Shown here: one piece after another, positions 63,909 through 64,000 of the stretch
Numbering within the stretch: position 1 is the first letter of the stretch
How the letters are laid out: each line of letters starts with the position of its first letter
Source of the DNA: an uncultured Odoribacter sp.
GTDB lineage: Bacteria > Bacteroidota > Bacteroidia > Bacteroidales > Marinifilaceae
Assembly: GCA_900541415.1 (NCBI GenBank)
Contig: UQJP01000001.1
Coordinates: 62,001-126,000 of the forward strand
Length of the DNA: 64,000 bases
Direction of reading: 5' to 3'
Made by a program: the position numbers and the translations under genes
The notes under the pieces: model-generated
What the model was told of the DNA's origin: nothing
Databases searched by the model: none
What the model saw: only the letters and a program-made list of their open reading frames with translations

Positions 63909-64000
63909 TCAGTCCAGAACGATATTTCCTTCCGGATCGATATTAACCGTCATATCAAGGCTTCCGGTTTTCTCCAGCAGAAAATGGTAATAGTCACCAC
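63909..64000 (-). CDS. C-terminal end of a gene continuing past the right edge
   Basis: On the minus strand the frame reads GDYYHFLLEKTGSLDMTVNI then DPEGNIVLD and stops at 63911-63909. Codon use fits the neighbours and the other frames on that strand are broken or poor. Only 29 residues are visible, so no family can be named. Confidence 0.5.
   Translation of the reverse strand, partial: GDYYHFLLEKTGSLDMTVNIDPEGNIVLD

Noticed and set aside
1..64000. tRNA or rRNA genes, CRISPR arrays, insertion sequences, phage integrase genes
   Set aside because: None was seen on either strand. The large cluster shows no transposase or integrase that would mark it as a mobile island within the window.

Overview
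The window looks like chromosome of a gut-type Bacteroidales bacterium; an Odoribacter/Butyricimonas-like member of the order is my guess and is not proven by the sequence. The evidence is five SusC/SusD outer-membrane pairs, lipoprotein signals of the Bacteroidota type, an ECF sigma/FecR/STN-TonB receptor signalling set, candidate -7 boxes of the form TAnnTTTG, and PG0541-, DUF5723- and C_GCAxxG_C_C-type genes. Coding density is high, and the few long intergenic stretches are very AT-rich.

Region 1 (about 1-44500, minus strand) is a large cluster of surface-lipoprotein and TonB-receptor operons. Operon A runs from 14792 leftwards off the window edge: FAS1 lipoprotein, SusC, SusD, FAS1, FAS1, SusC', SusD'. 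Operon B runs from 31479 to 15822: F5/8C lipoprotein, FAS1 lipoprotein, SusC, SusD, FAS1, SusC', SusD', sialidase-like lipoprotein, then two tandem terminators. In both operons the first SusC has a normal TonB box and the second does not. Operon C runs from 44474 to 36360: STN-containing SusC, SusD, short FAS1 lipoprotein, DUF5007-like lipoprotein, F5/8C lipoprotein, terminator. Upstream of it lie a FecR-type anti-sigma factor and an ECF sigma factor. Fasciclin (FAS1) modules, rather than polysaccharide-degrading enzymes, accompany the SusCD pairs. The only enzyme-like fold is a sialidase homologue that seems to lack its arginine triad. Binding and import of a peptide, glycoprotein or small ligand is therefore more likely than a classical polysaccharide utilisation locus.

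Between operons B and C (32290-36330) sit dnaG (primase, with its own terminator), a SIMPL/DUF541 periplasmic protein, and a 6-bladed beta-propeller lipoprotein gene broken by one in-frame stop.

Region 2 (46500-53550, plus strand) is a TetR-regulated tripartite efflux operon: TetR, TolC-type channel, lipoprotein adaptor, RND pump and a PG0541-type small protein, closed by a strong terminator. An inverted repeat at the predicted transcription start of tetR is a good candidate for the repressor's own operator.

Region 3 (53698-64000) holds an M24 aminopeptidase-like gene, a 957-residue lipoprotein with a DUF5723 protein, the anaerobic ribonucleotide reductase operon nrdDG behind a cobalamin riboswitch, a C_GCAxxG_C_C protein, and the tail of one more gene at the right edge.
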